This document shows, piece by piece, positions 7,520 to 16,067 of a stretch of 30,944 bases of DNA. This stretch comes from JBDTMT01 sp033764095 (GTDB taxonomy: Bacteria; Desulfobacterota; Binatia; HRBIN30; CADEER01). How positions within the stretch are numbered: the first letter of the stretch is position 1; every line of letters begins with the position of its first letter. The stretch is taken from the NCBI GenBank assembly GCA_033764095.1, contig JANRJF010000371.1, positions 1 through 30,944 of the forward strand, given 5' to 3'. The notes beneath the pieces were generated by a model. The model saw only the letters and a program-made list of their open reading frames with translations. It searched no databases and was not told where the DNA came from. The translations under genes were made by a program, and so were the position numbers.

Positions 7520-8550
7520 CGCAGCGCCTCGTCGAGCGCATCGAGATTCGCCGGGTCGGCGTAGGCGTCGTCGCCGAGCTCGAGCCGCACACCGCGCAGG
7601 CGTCGTGTCGCCGCGCTCAGCGTGGCGAGGATCTGCTGTGCCGTCGCCGCGTCGCCGGGGACCACCGTCTGGCGCAGCAGCGCGGTCAGCACCTGACGCG
7701 CGCCGAGCGGTGCGACGCGGGTCGGGCCGCGGCCGCGCTGAATCGCCACCAGATGCGTCGGTACGGCGCGGCTGGCGAAACAGTCGCGCCACACGGCGTC
7801 GATCGACACGCTGCGCTTGGCGTTCCATGGCGACAGGCGCGGCAGGCGTTCGAGGTCGCCGACCTCGGGGAACCAGTCGCGCGTGCGCGGATCGAGGTTG
7901 AACTGACGCGTCAGGCCGCGCACCTCGGGCGCGCCGTCGGCGTCGACCGCGAGCAGCGCCTTGTCGTCGCCGAGCGTGCGCCAGCCGCGCTGCACCAGCG
8001 CGGTGGTGAGGGTGCTCTTGCCGCCTTTGGCCGGTGCCACCAGCAGCGCGCAGCGGCGCTCGCCGACGACGCTGCCGGCGTGCAGCGGAATCCAGCCGGC
8101 GGCGCGCCACGCCGTGGTGAGCACCAGCTCGAGCAGATCCTCGACGTGATCCTCGCTGCCGGGCGCACGCGGAGTGTTGACGATGCGCAGATCCCAGCGG
8201 CGCTGCGCCGCGTCGAAGACGCCGGCGGCACCGGAGCGGCAGGTGGCGAACAGTCCGGCGGCAGTCTGGTCGACGTGCATCGCGGAGCAGCGCAGAAAGC
8301 TTCCGGCCACCAGTGTGGCCGGCGCAGACGCCGGTTGCAGGTGCACGCGCAGCGGCGGATCGCCGGCGGGCCAGTCGGCGGTGAACTGCTCCAGCTCTTC
8401 CAGCCCGCGGCGGCGCAGGGCTGGGGTGGCGGCGCTGACCGCGAGCGCGACCGGGCCGCAGGGGACGACGTCGAGCGTGGCGGGCTCTGCCGCAGGGGGC
8501 GCGATCGGGGGCCCGGCGTCGCTACTCGGCGAGCGGGAGGGTCGGGTCAA
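7516..8550 (-). CDS. HprK-like serine kinase / P-loop ATPase
   Basis: A 344-residue protein resembling the C-terminal kinase domain of HPr kinase/phosphorylase. IPLHAGSVV (154-162) leads to the Walker A loop APAKGGKST (172-180), and TLGDDKALL (192-200) carries the paired Asp typical of HprK-like proteins. The first ~130 residues are not the usual HprK N-domain. In lasso peptide clusters such as paeninodin, HprK homologues phosphorylate the precursor's terminal Ser; homologues are also found with PqqD-like and B2-like genes in clusters of unknown product. True HPr regulation is unlikely because no phosphotransferase genes are nearby. The start used is a TTG at 8550, overlapping the upstream gene by 29 nt; no ATG or GTG occurs near by in frame, so the exact start is uncertain. 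Confidence 0.78.
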   Translation of the reverse strand: MTRPSRSPSSDAGPPIAPPAAEPATLDVVPCGPVALAVSAATPALRRRGLEELEQFTADWPAGDPPLRVHLQPASAPATLVAGSFLRCSAMHVDQTAAGLFATCRSGAAGVFDAAQRRWDLRIVNTPRAPGSEDHVEDLLELVLTTAWRAAGWIPLHAGSVVGERRCALLVAPAKGGKSTLTTALVQRGWRTLGDDKALLAVDADGAPEVRGLTRQFNLDPRTRDWFPEVGDLERLPRLSPWNAKRSVSIDAVWRDCFASRAVPTHLVAIQRGRGPTRVAPLGARQVLTALLRQTVVPGDAATAQQILATLSAATRRLRGVRLELGDDAYADPANLDALDEALR

Positions 8551-8920
8551 ACGGGCTCCGCACGATGCGCTGCAGCGCCTCGGGCGCCTTGTCGATCGTC
8601 GGCGCCGACCACGCCACAGCGAGCGTCACCTCGGCCGTTCCCGCCGGCCATTCCGATGGCACGACGAGCCCGTCCGTCAGGAGGACGTCGAGGAACTTCA
8701 CCACCGCGGCATCGTCCGGCGCCGCGCCCCACTCCCGGCAGCGGGCCAGCACGTCGTCGCGCCGCGCGCCGGCTTCGAACAGCTGCACGATCGCCCAGCC
8801 GGGGTGGTTCACCTCGTAGAAGTCGTTGCGGTCGAGATGCAGCAGGACGGCACCGTCCTCGACCACGGTTCCGACCACCTCCGGCCGCAACACCAGCACC
8901 TCCGCGTTCGGCTCAGCCAT
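8522..8920 (-). CDS. PqqD-family peptide-binding (RRE) protein with C-terminal tail
   Basis: A 132-residue protein whose first ~90 residues match the PqqD fold, a winged-helix RiPP recognition element: DGAVLLHLDRNDFYEVNHPG at 22-41, then WAIVQLFEAG, and a DVLARC...VVKFLDVLLTDGLV helical region. PqqD-like domains bind leader peptides and present them to modifying enzymes; lasso B1 proteins are of this type. Beyond residue ~95 there is an extra tail with WSAPTI (104-109), matching the Y-x2-P-x-L pattern of lasso leader peptides, and ending PFDPTLPLAE. The ATG at 8920 is well supported by GAGGAG ten bases upstream. It is the first gene of the eight-gene operon. Family confident; partner peptide unknown. 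Confidence 0.85.
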   Translation of the reverse strand: MAEPNAEVLVLRPEVVGTVVEDGAVLLHLDRNDFYEVNHPGWAIVQLFEAGARRDDVLARCREWGAAPDDAAVVKFLDVLLTDGLVVPSEWPAGTAEVTLAVAWSAPTIDKAPEALQRIVRSPFDPTLPLAE

Positions 8921-8986
8921 CAGCCTTGATCTCCTCAACCCGTTCCATGCGTTGAGCCGCGACCCGCGCGCCGCCGGTCGAGCGCG

Positions 8987-9018
8987 ATTTAATGACCACA
9001 CCCCCACCACCGACGCAA
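8987..9018 (-). promoter_or_regulatory. Possible promoter of the pqqD-like operon
   Basis: On the minus strand TTGCGT (9018-9013) is followed 17-20 nt later by an AT-rich stretch tcattaaat (8995-8987) in an otherwise very GC-rich gap. The spacing suits a sigma70-type promoter with a leader of about 60 nt before the ATG at 8920. The -10 box is poor, so this is only a candidate. Confidence 0.25.
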
Positions 9019-9170
9019 GCCAGCTGCGGCGGCGCGCCGCACCGCGTCGCACCCCGCCGCGGCGGCGGGCGGGACCGCGCCGCCGCGCGAGATTTATTCC
9101 TGCGTCGGCGTTCCCTGCGCGGCACGCCGATGACCAGCAGTCGGCAGGACCCCAGCGCGACGACGGTGTA

Positions 9171-10778
9171 CTAGCGCGTCGCCTTGAATCGCGCTGCCGT
9201 GTTGGTGCGCAGGTCGGCGGCGTCGAAGGTGGTGGCGAAGCAGGCGGCGTCCTCGCCCTGCAACTGCACGGTCAACGGCGTGGCGAACGGCGGCGCCGGC
9301 AGGTCGCCGCGCAGCTTGAGCAGGGCCTTCGACCTGCCAGCCGCGCCCGCCTTCAGCGTCAGCGAGCGGACCGCGCTGCCGCGATAGGTGAAGCCGCCGC
9401 CGCCGGCGCGCCAGCTGCTGCCGGCCGGCGCGCTGGCGTGCAGCAGCAGCGCCGGGGTGGGGCCGGTCGGGTCGTAGATGCAGAGGTCGTAGTCGGTGGT
9501 GCTGGTCGGATCGCCGAGCGCCGCCGCCGGCGTCGCGGCGCCGCGCAGCCAACGCCAGGTGAGGGTGTCGGCGCCCGCCGCGCCGGTCGATTTCAGCACC
9601 GCCGTCGCGCGCCCGGCGGCGAGACAGCTCGGGCGCGGCGCGACGATGCAGCCGGCCTGCGGATCACACGTCGTGCAGGCGGCACAGGTGACCGCCGTCC
9701 CGCCGACGCAGGCGCCGGCGCTGCAGACGCTGCCGGTCAGGCAGGCGTTGCCGTCATCGCAGGCGTTGCCGTTGGCCAGCGGGGCGCAGGTGGACGGTTC
9801 GCCGCCGCAGCTCCAGCAGGGCTCGATCGCGCAGCTGGCGGAGCAGCCGTCGCCGTTGGCGACGTTGCCGTCGTCGCACGCCTCGCCGGCGTCGAGGCTG
9901 CCGCCGCCGCAGCGCGTCGCGGTCATCGCCGACACGAACTGATGGCACAGCGTCGGCGTGCGGATGTAGTCGGTGGCGGTGGCGGCGAAGGCGCGGTCGT
10001 CGGCGGTCAGTTGTCCAGCGCTGACCGCGCCCTGCGGGCACAGGGCGTCAGCCAGGGTGACCGGCAGGTAGGTGTAGGAGAACGCACCGCTGGCGACGTC
10101 GATGCTGCCGACGCCGCCGTCGCCGGCGATGAACGAGCCGTACTGTTCGTATTCGGCAACGTGGGTGAACTCCGGCCCGGCCTCGAGCTCGACATGCCAG
10201 CGGCCGCTCAGGTCGTGGCAGCCGGCGAGCGGCGTGCCGCCGTCGCAGATCCCGGCGCTGCAGGTCTCGCCGCCGGTGCAGAGCCGTCCGTCGTCGCAGG
10301 GCGCGCCATCCGCCGACGGCGTGCACACCGACGGCTCGCCGCTGCAGGTGAAGCACGGCTCGACCTGGCAGGCGGCGCTGCAGCCGTCGCCGTCGTCGCT
10401 GTTGCCGTCGAAGCAGCCGCAGCGGTCGCCGGAGAGCGGCAGGTAGGCCGGCAGCGTGCAGCTCGGCGGGTTGATTCCGATCGCCAACGAGGCGCGCAGA
10501 TGGCGGCCGTCGGGCGACGCCATGCCGATGGCCGACGCCGCGCACGGCTGCGTCGGTGGCATCGCCGGCACGCCGAGCGAGCCGAGGAAGCCGCTGAAGG
10601 GGAGGCCCTGCAGGGTGAACGACAGCTGCCCGCCGCTGTCGACCACGTCGACGATCTCGGTGGTGCCGTCGAGCGTGAAGCGCCACTTGTCGGCGGCGGC
10701 CGCCGCGGTGGCGACGAGGCATGCGACCGCCACGACCCCGATCCGCGTCGCGGACTGTGCCCAGGTCCAGCTCGCCAT
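9171..10778 (-). CDS. Exported cysteine-rich protein with two DUF4215-type repeats and shared C-terminal domain
   Basis: A 535-residue protein of unknown function. Residues 1-29 form a Sec-type signal peptide (hydrophobic VVAVACLVATAAAA, then ADK). Two Myxococcus-type cysteine-rich repeats are visible: around 118-152 (DGNSDDGDGCSAACQVEPC) and around 289-330 (GEACDDGNVANGDGCSASC). Between and after them are short Cys-rich stretches such as CDDGRLCTGGETC. From about residue 385 to the end is a beta-rich domain with LTWRWLRG, YDLCIYD, GRSKALLK and a final FKATR; the same domain ends three other proteins in this window. The ATG at 10778 follows a GGGGGGAGG ribosome-binding site with a 5-nt spacer. 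It probably works outside the cytoplasm, stabilised by disulfides. No catalytic motif is recognised. Confidence 0.85.
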   Translation of the reverse strand: MASWTWAQSATRIGVVAVACLVATAAAAADKWRFTLDGTTEIVDVVDSGGQLSFTLQGLPFSGFLGSLGVPAMPPTQPCAASAIGMASPDGRHLRASLAIGINPPSCTLPAYLPLSGDRCGCFDGNSDDGDGCSAACQVEPCFTCSGEPSVCTPSADGAPCDDGRLCTGGETCSAGICDGGTPLAGCHDLSGRWHVELEAGPEFTHVAEYEQYGSFIAGDGGVGSIDVASGAFSYTYLPVTLADALCPQGAVSAGQLTADDRAFAATATDYIRTPTLCHQFVSAMTATRCGGGSLDAGEACDDGNVANGDGCSASCAIEPCWSCGGEPSTCAPLANGNACDDGNACLTGSVCSAGACVGGTAVTCAACTTCDPQAGCIVAPRPSCLAAGRATAVLKSTGAAGADTLTWRWLRGAATPAAALGDPTSTTDYDLCIYDPTGPTPALLLHASAPAGSSWRAGGGGFTYRGSAVRSLTLKAGAAGRSKALLKLRGDLPAPPFATPLTVQLQGEDAACFATTFDAADLRTNTAARFKATR

Positions 10779-10972
10779 TGTTGCCTCCCCCCGTTACTTG
10801 TCCCGTAGCGCAGGCGGGCTGGTGCCGGCAATGGAAATTCGGGCCGGGCGCGCGCACGTCTTGAGGGAGGCGGGCAGCAGCGAGGGCGGTCAGCGGTCGT
10901 GGCAGCGCGCGGCGGGCGCGGTGGAAGAGGGGCCGCCAGCGCACGGCGAACCGGACGCTGGCGGCACGAGCC

Positions 10973-11012
10973 GGCCGGCGGCGCGTCCAGAGGGTCGGAC
11001 GCGCCGCCGGCC
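10973..11012 (-). terminator. Strong hairpin after the large exported-protein gene
   Basis: A perfect 16-bp stem (ggccggcggcgcgtcc at 10973-10988 with 10997-11012) and an 8-nt loop lie 8 nt past the stop codon at 11021. No T-run follows on the minus strand, so it is terminator-like rather than a classic intrinsic terminator; it could also protect the transcript end. Confidence 0.5.
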
Positions 11013-11020
11013 GATGGCGG

Positions 11021-14000
11021 TTATTGCTTGGCTTTGTATTGCGTCGCCGAGTTCTTGATCGGCGCGCTGTAGCTGCCCTGCATGCAGTAGCCGGTGGCGT
11101 TGTTGCGCAGCTGCGCCACCACCGGGCCGCCGAAGGGCTGCACCAGCGGAGCGAACGGCAGGTTGGCGCCCTTGCCCTTGATCAGCGCCTTCGATTTGCC
11201 CGCCGTTCCGGTGCCCTTGAGGATCAGCTTCTGGGCGCCGTCGGCGGCGCCGCTGGCGTCCTTGTACTTGTAGCCGACGCTGCCGACCGGCGACCAGGAG
11301 GTCGCGCTCGGCGGCACGGTCGCCGCGGTGAGCAGCGCGCCGCCGTCGTAGAGGCAGAAGGCGTACTCGGCGCCGGCGGTCGGATCGGCGAAGTCGGCCT
11401 GCGTCGCCGCGCCGCCCTTGATCCACTTCCAGATCAGCTTGTCCTTGGCGTCGTTGGCGTCGTTCTTCACCAGCAGCAGCGACTTCGCCGCTGTCTGGCA
11501 GACGCCCGGCGCGGTCGGACAGCCGCCGAGGAAGCAGCCGTCGCTGGCCTCGTTGCAGGTCTCGCCCATGCTGCACGGCGAGCCCGGCGCGACGCAGACG
11601 CCCGACTGGCAGGCGTCGACGCCGTTGCAGAAGAGCCCGTCCGGGCACGGCGTGCCGTCGGTCTCGAAGGCGTCGGCCGGGCAGGCGGTGGCAGAGCCGC
11701 TGCAGGTCTCCGCCACGTCGCAGGCGCCGGCGTCGGCGCGGCAGACGGTGGTGTTGGGCTCGAGCGCGTCGGCCGGGCACGCGGTGCCCATGCCGTCGCA
11801 GTGTTCGGCCGCGTCGCAGACATCCACCGCGGCGCGGCAGACGGTGCTCGACGGCTCGACCAGGTCGGGCGGACACGCGCCGGCGCCGTCGCACAGCTCG
11901 ACCGCGTCGCAGGTCTCGCCGACGCTCGCCGCGCGGCACACCGTCGTCGCCGCTTCGTGGTTGGGCTGACACGCGCCGGCGCCATCGCAGGTGTCGGGAT
12001 GCGTGCAGGTGGTGTCGCTCGGATCGCCGCAGGCGGTGCCGGATGGCTCGACGACGTCGGCCGGGCAATTGACACCACTGCCGTCGCACTGTTCCTCGAC
12101 GTCGCAGTCACCGGCGTCGGCGCGGCAGGTGGTGCCGGCCGCCTGCACGGCGTCGGCCGGGCAGCTCGGCGTCGCGCCGTCGCACTGCTCGCTCAGGTCG
12201 CAGCCGCCGGCCGCGGCGCGGCACTCGATGCCGGCGTTGCCGGCGGGGTGGGTGCACAGACCGCTGCCGTCGCAGCTGTCGGTGGTGCAGGTCTCGCCAT
12301 CGTCGCTGCAGGCGGTGCCACCGCTCTCGTGGTTGGCGAGGCAGCTGCCGGAGCCGTTGCAGGTGTCCGGGTTGGTGCAGTCGCTGTCGGTCGGATCGCC
12401 GCACCCCTGGCCGGACGGCTGGAAGACATCCGCCGGGCAGTTGGCGCCGCTGCCGGTGCAGCTCTCGGCGACGTCGCAGTCGCCGTTGGCGGCGCGGCAT
12501 TCGGTGCTGGCCGGCTCGAAAGCGTCGGCCGGGCAGTTCGGATCGACGCCGTCGCAATCCTCTTGCACGTCGCAGACGCCGGCGACCGGGCGGCACGGGG
12601 TGCCGGCGGCGAGCACGCCGGCGGCCGGGCAGGTGCCGGCGCCGTCGCAGAGCTCGACCGCGTCGCAGGCCTCGCCGACGCTGGCGGCGCGGCAGACGGT
12701 GGTCGCTGGTTCATCGTGGCTGTCGCAGGTGCCGGCGCCGTCGCAGGTGTCGGGATCGGTGCAGGCGGTGTCGCTCGGGTCGCCACAGGCAGTGGCCGCC
12801 GGCTCCAGGTTGCTCAGGCAGCTGCCGCTGCCGTCGCAGCTGTCGGGGTTGTCGCAGGCGCTGTCGCTCGGGTCGCCGCAGGCGGTGCCGGAGGACTCGA
12901 AGCCGTCGGCCGGGCAGGCGCCGCCGGAGCAGGTCTCGGCGACGTCGCACTCGCCGGCGTCGGGGCGGCATGGCGTACCGTCCGGATCGGCGGCGCTGCA
13001 GTCGTCGCTGCTCTCGTCACAGGACTCGGCGCAGTTGGTGTCGCCGTTCGGCCCGGGGCACGGGTCGCCGGCATGTGTGGAGCAGGCGCCGCTGCTGCAG
13101 GTGTCGGCGCCGTTGCAGAAGGTACCGTCGTCGCAGCTCGACCCGTTGGGATCGGCGGCGGCGCAGTTGTCGGCGCCCTCGTCGCAGGTCTCGGCGCAGT
13201 TGCCGTCGCCGTCCGGACCCGGGCATGGATCGCCGGCGTGGCTGCTGCACGCGCCGCCGCTGCAGGTGTCGGTGCCGTTGCAGAAGCTGCCGTCGTCGCA
13301 GCTCGATCCGTTGGGATCGGCGGCGGCGCAGTTGTCGGCGCCCTCGTCGCAGGTCTCGGCACAGTTGCCGTCGCCGTCGGCGCCCGGACACGGGTCGCCG
13401 GTGTGCGCCGCGCAGGCGCCACCCGAGCAGGTGTCGGCGCCGTTGCAGAACAATCCGTCGGTGCAGCTCGAGCCGTTCGGATCCGGCGCCGAGCAGTTGT
13501 CGGCGCCCTCGTTGCAGCTCTCGGCGCAGTTGCCGTCGCCGTCGGCGCCGGGGCATGGATCGCCGCTGTGCGCGGCGCAGGCGCCGGCCGAGCAGGTGTC
13601 GGTGCCGTTGCAGAACAGGCCGTCGGTGCAGCTCGAGCCGTTCGGATCCGGCGCCGCGCAGTTGTCCGCCGTCTCGTCGCACGATTCGGCGCAGTTGCCG
13701 TCGCCGTCGGCGCCGGGGCACGGGTCGCCGGCATGGCCGCTGCAGACGCCGGCCGTGCAGGTGTCGCCGCCGTTGCAGAACAGGCCGTCGCTGCAGCTGG
13801 AGCCGTTCGGGTCGGCGGCGCTGCAGGCGTCGGCCGCCTCGTCGCAGGACTCGGCGCAGTTGCCGTCGCCGTCGGCGCCCGGGCACGGGTCGCCGGCGTG
13901 CACGCTGCACGAGCCGCCGGAGCAGGTGTCGCTGCCGTTGCAGAACAGGCCGTCGCTGCACGGCGCGGTGTTGTTCGGATGCTGGCAGGTCGCGGAGCTG

Positions 14001-16021
14001 CCGTTGCACTGGTCGTTGGTGCAGGTGTTGCCGTCGTCGGTGCAGGCGGTGCCGTTCGACTTGAACGTGCAGGTCGCCGAGCAGCACGAGCCCGCCGTGC
14101 CGTTCAGGGCGCCGGCGTCGCACTGCTCGCTGCCGCGCGACTCGGTGATGCCGTTGCCGCACAGCGGCAGCGGCGCCACCGACCAGCCGGTGTCGGAGAT
14201 GTTGTCGTCGATGACGCGGGCGTTGCAGCCGATCGCGTTGGTCAGCGCCGCCGCGCCGCCGGCGGCCTGATAGCCGATGGTGGCGGTCTGGCCGTTGGCC
14301 AGCAGCTGGCTGGGCGCGTACTTCACGTTGATCTCGTTCGATCCCTCGTGGATCTGGATCTGCATGCGCATGTCGTCGTTGCCGTCGTCGCCGCTCGTCT
14401 TGGTGTCGAGGAAGAAGTAGGCGAGGAAGGTGCGGTTGGGGCTGGCGCCGACGGTGCCGTACTGGATGGTGCTGGAGCCGGCGGTGCGCATGTCGTCCCA
14501 GAAGCCGGCGATGAACGGGTTGGTGTGCTTGGAAGTGGGCAGGCAGTCGTTGACCGGATCGCTGCTGCCCTGGGTGTTGCCGCCGATCTCCGCCCAGCCG
14601 TTGGTGGACAGCGTGACGGTGCTGTAGCTGACGCCGTCGAGCACGACGTTGAATCCGAGCGCGGCATTGGCGGTGACGTCGTCACCGCTGAAGGTCAGCA
14701 GGCTGGGGATGTTGGCGACGCTGATGTCGTCCGGGCTGAAGGCGTTGATCGAGTGGATGGAGATGGCGCCGTTCGACTTCGGGTGGATCGACCAGCCTTC
14801 GTGGTTGGCGTCGTTGTCGTCGAGGATGCGGGCGTTGCAGGTGAGCGGGTACGCCGCCGCCGCGGCGCCGCCGGCCGGCTGATAGCCGATCGTCGCGTCG
14901 GCGCCGATCGCCGCCGACTGCTTGTTCCAGTAGCGCACGTTGATCAGGCTGGAGCGCTCGTGGATCTGCACCTGGAACTGCAGGTCGTCGCTGCCCTCAC
15001 TGCCGGAGGTGAGATCGACCTTGTAGTCGATGACGAAGACGCGGTTCGGGCTGGTGCCGATGGTGCCGTAGCGGATGGCGGTGTCCCACGGGTTCAGGTC
15101 GTCCCAGTAGGGGGCGAAGAACGGGTTGGTGTGCGCCGCGGTCGGCAGGCAGTCGTTGGTCGGATCGCTGTCGCCGGCGGTGTTGCCGCCGAACTCCAGC
15201 CAGCCGTTGGTCGAGATGGCGACGGTGGTGTAGTTCACGCCGCCCAGGCTGACGTTGAACGGGATGGTCGGCGTGGCGACGGTGTTGTCGCCGGTCAGGC
15301 TGGTGAAGCCGCCGATGTCGTCCGGGCTCTCCTGCATCACCGCCGCCAGGGTGACGTAGCCGGCGCGGCCGAGCTCGGCCGACCAGCCTTCCTCCGGCCG
15401 GTTGTCGTCCATCACCTTGGCGTTGCAGCTGATCGGCTGCACGGTGGTGGCGCCGGCGCCGCCGGCGCCCTGGAAGCCCATCGTCGCGGCGGCGCCGTTG
15501 GTGCCCGACTGTTGATCGCGGAAGCGCACGGTCGCCAGGTTCGAGCCCTCGTGCAGCTGAATCTGGAAGCGCAGGTCGTCGCTGCCCTCCGAGCCGCCGG
15601 TCAGATCGACCTCGTAGTCGGCGATGAAGACGCGGTTGGGGCTGGTGCCGACGGTGCCGTAGCGGATGTTGGTGCCGAAGGTCTGCAGGTCGTCCCAGTA
15701 GGCGGCGAGGAACGGGTTGGTGTGCTTCGACGTCGGCAGGCAGTCGTTGACCGGGTCGCTGCTGCCCGAGGTGTTGCTGCCGAACTCGATCCAGCCGTTG
15801 GTCGACAGCACCAGGGTCGTGTAGCCGGTGCCCTCGACGACGAAGGTGAACGGCAAGGTGACGCTCGCCGTGTTGCTGTCGCCGGTCAGCGTCGTGAACC
15901 CGGTGATGTCGTCCGGGCTGTGCTGCAGGATGCCGCCCACCGACATCGCCGCGTGCGCGGCGCCCGAGATCGCCACGCACAGCAACGCGGCCGCGAAACA
16001 CGTCCAAACCCGCTTGATCAT
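11021..16021 (-). CDS. Giant exported protein: three nidogen-like domains, cysteine-rich repeat arrays, shared C-terminal domain
   Basis: A 1666-residue protein. Residues 1-24 are a signal peptide (MIKRVWTCFAAALLCVA, cleavage near AAHA). Three ~190-residue nidogen-like (NIDO-type) domains follow up to ~residue 610, each with SPDDI, STNGW.E.GGN, NDCLPT, YWDDL or FWDDM, and SPNR. A disintegrin-like header (CGNGITESRGSEQCD, then SCCSATC) starts near 619. Six 55-residue repeats beginning C(S/T/D)DG.FCNG span 687-1016, then ECDVAETCSGGACPAD-type repeats alternating with CGDPSD..C..PD.CDG repeats to about 1490. The last ~155 residues (LIWKWIKG, YAFCLYD, GKSKALIKGKG, final YKAKQ) are the shared C-terminal domain. 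The start is the ATG at 16021 with GGGGGGA four bases upstream; an in-frame start at 16051 would bury the signal peptide. It is likely a surface or secreted adhesion-type protein, by architecture only. It is a tandem paralogue of the 16157-19711 product. Confidence 0.87.
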   Translation of the reverse strand: MIKRVWTCFAAALLCVAISGAAHAAMSVGGILQHSPDDITGFTTLTGDSNTASVTLPFTFVVEGTGYTTLVLSTNGWIEFGSNTSGSSDPVNDCLPTSKHTNPFLAAYWDDLQTFGTNIRYGTVGTSPNRVFIADYEVDLTGGSEGSDDLRFQIQLHEGSNLATVRFRDQQSGTNGAAATMGFQGAGGAGATTVQPISCNAKVMDDNRPEEGWSAELGRAGYVTLAAVMQESPDDIGGFTSLTGDNTVATPTIPFNVSLGGVNYTTVAISTNGWLEFGGNTAGDSDPTNDCLPTAAHTNPFFAPYWDDLNPWDTAIRYGTIGTSPNRVFVIDYKVDLTSGSEGSDDLQFQVQIHERSSLINVRYWNKQSAAIGADATIGYQPAGGAAAAAYPLTCNARILDDNDANHEGWSIHPKSNGAISIHSINAFSPDDISVANIPSLLTFSGDDVTANAALGFNVVLDGVSYSTVTLSTNGWAEIGGNTQGSSDPVNDCLPTSKHTNPFIAGFWDDMRTAGSSTIQYGTVGASPNRTFLAYFFLDTKTSGDDGNDDMRMQIQIHEGSNEINVKYAPSQLLANGQTATIGYQAAGGAAALTNAIGCNARVIDDNISDTGWSVAPLPLCGNGITESRGSEQCDAGALNGTAGSCCSATCTFKSNGTACTDDGNTCTNDQCNGSSATCQHPNNTAPCSDGLFCNGSDTCSGGSCSVHAGDPCPGADGDGNCAESCDEAADACSAADPNGSSCSDGLFCNGGDTCTAGVCSGHAGDPCPGADGDGNCAESCDETADNCAAPDPNGSSCTDGLFCNGTDTCSAGACAAHSGDPCPGADGDGNCAESCNEGADNCSAPDPNGSSCTDGLFCNGADTCSGGACAAHTGDPCPGADGDGNCAETCDEGADNCAAADPNGSSCDDGSFCNGTDTCSGGACSSHAGDPCPGPDGDGNCAETCDEGADNCAAADPNGSSCDDGTFCNGADTCSSGACSTHAGDPCPGPNGDTNCAESCDESSDDCSAADPDGTPCRPDAGECDVAETCSGGACPADGFESSGTACGDPSDSACDNPDSCDGSGSCLSNLEPAATACGDPSDTACTDPDTCDGAGTCDSHDEPATTVCRAASVGEACDAVELCDGAGTCPAAGVLAAGTPCRPVAGVCDVQEDCDGVDPNCPADAFEPASTECRAANGDCDVAESCTGSGANCPADVFQPSGQGCGDPTDSDCTNPDTCNGSGSCLANHESGGTACSDDGETCTTDSCDGSGLCTHPAGNAGIECRAAAGGCDLSEQCDGATPSCPADAVQAAGTTCRADAGDCDVEEQCDGSGVNCPADVVEPSGTACGDPSDTTCTHPDTCDGAGACQPNHEAATTVCRAASVGETCDAVELCDGAGACPPDLVEPSSTVCRAAVDVCDAAEHCDGMGTACPADALEPNTTVCRADAGACDVAETCSGSATACPADAFETDGTPCPDGLFCNGVDACQSGVCVAPGSPCSMGETCNEASDGCFLGGCPTAPGVCQTAAKSLLLVKNDANDAKDKLIWKWIKGGAATQADFADPTAGAEYAFCLYDGGALLTAATVPPSATSWSPVGSVGYKYKDASGAADGAQKLILKGTGTAGKSKALIKGKGANLPFAPLVQPFGGPVVAQLRNNATGYCMQGSYSAPIKNSATQYKAKQ
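12971..13960 (-). repeat. Six in-frame 165-bp tandem repeats (55 residues each)
   Basis: Coding repeat inside the 11021-16021 gene. Each unit reads C(S/T/D)DG(L/S/T)FCNG, then DTC..G.C, GDPCPG.DGDGNC, E(S/T)C(D/N)E and ends PNGSS, or PDGTP in the last unit. Units are in exact 165-bp register and highly similar at DNA level, pointing to recent expansion or gene conversion. The GADGDGNC part resembles acidic calcium-binding loops, which is a guess. Confidence 0.85.
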
Positions 16022-16067
16022 GAATCCCCCCACGAGGCGCCTGGTGTCCAAACGCCGAGATCACTCA

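Noticed and set aside
2035..8920. A complete classical lasso peptide cluster
   Set aside because: No asparagine-synthetase-like macrocyclase, ABC exporter or recognisable precursor is present; the glycosyltransferases dominate.
9091..9140. Intrinsic terminator after the 9171 gene
   Set aside because: Only a 7-bp imperfect stem with a 12-nt loop and no T-run on the minus strand.
9171..9200. MYXO-CTERM or other membrane anchor at the C-termini of the exported proteins
   Set aside because: No C-terminal hydrophobic helix followed by Arg residues is seen in any of the six; ends are polar or basic.
12971..13960. CRISPR array or non-coding satellite
   Set aside because: The 165-bp units are in frame, have no spacers, and vary at codon level as a protein repeat.
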